Assembly: GCF_010091945.1 (NCBI RefSeq)
Contig: NZ_WVIE01000012.1
Coordinates: forward strand, 62,001 to 126,000
Direction of reading: 5' to 3'
Length of the DNA: 64,000 nucleotides
Source: Myxacorys almedinensis A
GTDB taxonomy: Bacteria; Cyanobacteriota; Cyanobacteriia; Leptolyngbyales; Leptolyngbyaceae
Both the position numbers and the translations under genes were made by a program. Each line of letters begins with the position of its first letter. Position 1 is the stretch's first letter. Of the stretch, positions 63,836-64,000 are shown in pieces. The notes below the pieces were generated by a model. It had not been told where the DNA came from. It was given only the letters and a program-made list of their open reading frames with translations, and searched no databases.

Positions 63836-64000
63836 AAAAATAGCGCTAAGCCACGATAAAGAATGAGTTAACTAGAATTAACATCTTCATCGCCCCCTAT
63901 GCTTGTTTTGATCACCGATTGTTAAAGTTCGCTCATAATTTAGAGTTCTTTCATGATAATGGGTAACAAATTAGCTGGAACCCTCGAAAGTGCTAAGGTT

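Overview
The window is chromosomal DNA of a cyanobacterium, probably a filamentous or Leptolyngbya-like lineage, although the genus cannot be fixed from sequence alone. The evidence is the very dense GCGATCGC (HIP1) octamers, an NdhM subunit, a Ycf37-like photosystem I assembly protein, a cyanobacterial-style RNase HI, DUF4278 and Uma2 proteins, and a glutamine-I riboswitch. Gene order is housekeeping mixed with signalling, with no prophage, integrase or intact insertion sequence.

Region by region. (1) 1-12.5 kb is a signalling block: a partial sigma-factor-like gene, a PhnD-like lipoprotein, a heme-motif DUF3365/HAMP membrane protein, tRNA-Thr, then three genes on the minus strand (a dual-core hybrid kinase, a two-domain KaiC-like ATPase and a second hybrid kinase closely related to the first), followed by an N-acetylmuramidase. 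(2) 12.6-16.4 kb holds the two enzymes of glutathione-dependent formaldehyde oxidation flanking a MATE exporter. (3) 16.5-22.4 kb is housekeeping: AlkA-type glycosylase, Aat transferase, S14, Nth, RseP, tRNA-Asn and a class V aminotransferase. (4) 22.8-31.4 kb holds a hydrolase, RNase HI, a ChaB-like protein, a GH13 enzyme, a glutamine riboswitch with a DUF4278 gene, a photolyase, a FolK-NUDIX fusion and Uma2. (5) 31.4-38.7 kb holds a cysteine desulfurase followed by a very long CRISPR array (77 repeats, 76 spacers, 32670-38290) with no cas gene anywhere in the window. (6) 38.7-64 kb holds a HEAT protein, an ABC exporter, FtsH, a DUF1611 protein, NdhM, a HerA-like ATPase, a GAF kinase, a UbiB-family protein, two tandem peptide-type binding lipoproteins, a glycosyltransferase, LarB, Ycf37, L20, L35, tRNA-Val and ArgB.

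The most informative parts are these. The CRISPR array reads on the minus strand, and its repeat resembles the type I-D repeat of Synechocystis. Two pairs of spacers in it match near-identical sequences on opposite strands, with substitutions that look like coding variation in the invader, so the array appears to record repeated encounters with variants of the same phage or plasmid genes. The 5' region of the DUF4278 gene is a textbook glutamine-I aptamer directly behind a TATAAT box. Two intergenic copies of a roughly 148-bp element with inverted ends and TA flanks look like a non-autonomous IS630/Tc1-type MITE. The KaiC-like gene set between two related hybrid kinases is a plausible but untested signalling module.

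Limits: all family calls come from recognition of motifs in the translated sequence. No database search, alignment or folding program was run.
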